Shown: positions 5,630-6,388 of the stretch, piece by piece
Position numbering within the stretch: position 1 is the stretch's first letter
Layout of the letters: every line of letters starts with the position of its first letter
Assembly (NCBI GenBank): GCA_023445955.1
Contig: JAEXJH010000058.1
Location: 1 to 6,388, forward strand
Length of the DNA stretch: 6,388 nt
Origin: Pseudomonadota bacterium
GTDB lineage: Bacteria > Pseudomonadota > Alphaproteobacteria > Caulobacterales > Caulobacteraceae
Direction of reading: 5' to 3'
Notes under the pieces: generated by a model
Told to the model about the DNA's origin: nothing
The model's input: the letters and a program-made list of their open reading frames with translations, nothing else
Database searches by the model: none
Translations under genes and position numbers: made by a program

Positions 5630-6388
5630 TCGAAGTCGCGCGCCAGCGGCACGTCGAACCGGACGACCAGGCCCTGCTGACCGTAGTCGGCCTCGATCGT
5701 CCCGCGCAGCTCGCCGGTGATGCTGCGCTCGATCAGGCGCGAGCCGAAGCCGCGCCGCTCGGGACGCCTGGCCGGTGGGCCGCCGGTCTCGCGCCATTGG
5801 AAGACCAGGCGCTCGTCCTCGGTCACCGACCAGGTCAGCACCAGCCGCCCGGCGTTCGACAGCGCCCCGTACTTGGCGGCGTTGGTGGCCAGCTCGTGGA
5901 ACACCATGCCCAGCGACAGGGCCACGCGCGCCGGCAGGTGGACGTCCGGCCCGTCCATGCCGATCCGTTCGGGGCCGTAGGGGCCCAGCTCCTGGGTGAG
6001 GATCTGGCGCAGGCCCGCCCCGGCCCACTGGCTGTCGGTCAGGGCGTTGTGGGTCTGGGACAACGCCAGCAGCCGCGCCTCGAAGGCCGCGGCGAAGGTC
6101 TGGGAGTCGCCCGTCCCGCGCAGGGTCTGCTGGGCGATGGCCTGGACGGTGGCCAGGGTGTTCTTCACGCGGTGGTTCAGCTCGTCCAGCAGCAGGCGCT
6201 GGCGCTGGTTGGCCAGGACCCGGTCGGTCATGTCCGCGCCCTCGACGAAGACGCCCGACACCGAGCCGTCGGCCTCGATAATCGGCTGGTAGATGAAGTC
6301 GAGGAAGCGCTCCTCGGCGACCGCGCCGGGCTCGCGGACCAGCATCACCGGCACCTCGCGGCCGATGAAGGGCTCGCCGGACCGGCGC
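5626..6388 (-). CDS. HWE-family sensor histidine kinase with preceding PAS fold (N-terminus outside the window)
   Basis: 253 codons are visible before the TAG at 5628-5626, with no start codon needed inside the window; the frame is open to the right edge (first visible residues RRSGEPFIGREVP). The GTG at 6354 and the ATG at 6348 lie in the middle of a domain and are not real starts. Residues 1 to about 60 are the C-terminal half of a PAS fold ending in FVEGADMTDRV, the usual exit into a signalling helix. The phosphoacceptor box DELNHRVKNTL has its His at 72. The N-box HELATNAAKYGALS (164-177) with its leading His, and the WRE motif at 198-200, identify the HWE subgroup rather than HisKA_2. 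A GFGSRLIERS glycine box (213-222) completes the ATP-binding domain. No membrane segment is visible in this part. The sensory signal and partner regulator are unknown; no response-regulator gene lies within the window. Loss of a LOV-type sensor cannot be judged because the cofactor-binding half lies outside. Confidence 0.92.
   Translation of the reverse strand, partial: RRSGEPFIGREVPVMLVREPGAVAEERFLDFIYQPIIEADGSVSGVFVEGADMTDRVLANQRQRLLLDELNHRVKNTLATVQAIAQQTLRGTGDSQTFAAAFEARLLALSQTHNALTDSQWAGAGLRQILTQELGPYGPERIGMDGPDVHLPARVALSLGMVFHELATNAAKYGALSNAGRLVLTWSVTEDERLVFQWRETGGPPARRPERRGFGSRLIERSITGELRGTIEADYGQQGLVVRFDVPLARDFD

Noticed and set aside
5600..5660. A bidirectional terminator between nudK and the histidine kinase
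   Set aside because: There is no noncoding space, and I see no stable hairpin followed by a T-run on either strand.
5033..6028. A 331-codon open frame on the minus strand crossing nudK and the histidine kinase
   Set aside because: It is antisense to nudK and out of frame with the kinase, both of which have clear family motifs. Its composition is Arg/Gly/Ala-rich, typical of a shadow frame.
1..6388. Mobile elements, CRISPR arrays, tRNA or rRNA genes, or a phage or defence island
   Set aside because: No transposase, integrase, direct-repeat array, tRNA-like structure or compositional break was seen; the genes are all core-type with uniform GC-rich codon use.

Overview
The window looks like ordinary chromosome from an alphaproteobacterium, most likely a member of the Caulobacteraceae (Caulobacter, Phenylobacterium or Brevundimonas type). 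This rests on very high GC, G/C-ending codons, four tightly overlapping genes in an order I associate with alphaproteobacteria (tsaE, amgK, murU, addB), a putative promoter close to the Caulobacter sigma-73 consensus, and an HWE-type histidine kinase. The species cannot be fixed from this sequence alone. Eight protein genes fill almost everything; two of them run off the window ends.

Layout. A minus-strand operon runs from 3821 down past position 1: a PlsC-like acyltransferase, tsaE (tRNA t6A modification ATPase), amgK (amino-sugar anomeric kinase), murU (MurNAc-1-phosphate uridylyltransferase) and the N-terminal part of addB (double-strand-break repair). Every junction overlaps: GTGA, an 11-base (or 35-base) overlap, ATGA and ATGA. 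They are therefore almost certainly one transcript with coupled translation. AmgK and MurU act in sequence in the peptidoglycan recycling shortcut that turns free MurNAc into UDP-MurNAc; tsaE and addB are unrelated housekeeping genes sharing the transcript.

A 96-base divergent intergenic region (3822-3917) separates this operon from a plus-strand pair, zapE (AFG1-type AAA+ ATPase) and nudK (GDP-mannose-type Nudix pyrophosphatase), spaced by 11 bases. The region holds a good promoter candidate for zapE, placed so that the mRNA would be nearly leaderless, and a small dyad just upstream of the acyltransferase. At the right edge, an HWE sensor histidine kinase (minus strand, N-terminus outside the window) converges on nudK so closely that both stop codons lie in one CTAG tetramer.

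I found no mobile elements, CRISPR arrays, RNA genes or prophage parts, and no clearly new system. The points most worth a second look are the unfused tsaE/amgK pair with a probable TTG start, the probable leaderless zapE, an altered Nudix box in NudK and variant acyltransferase motifs.
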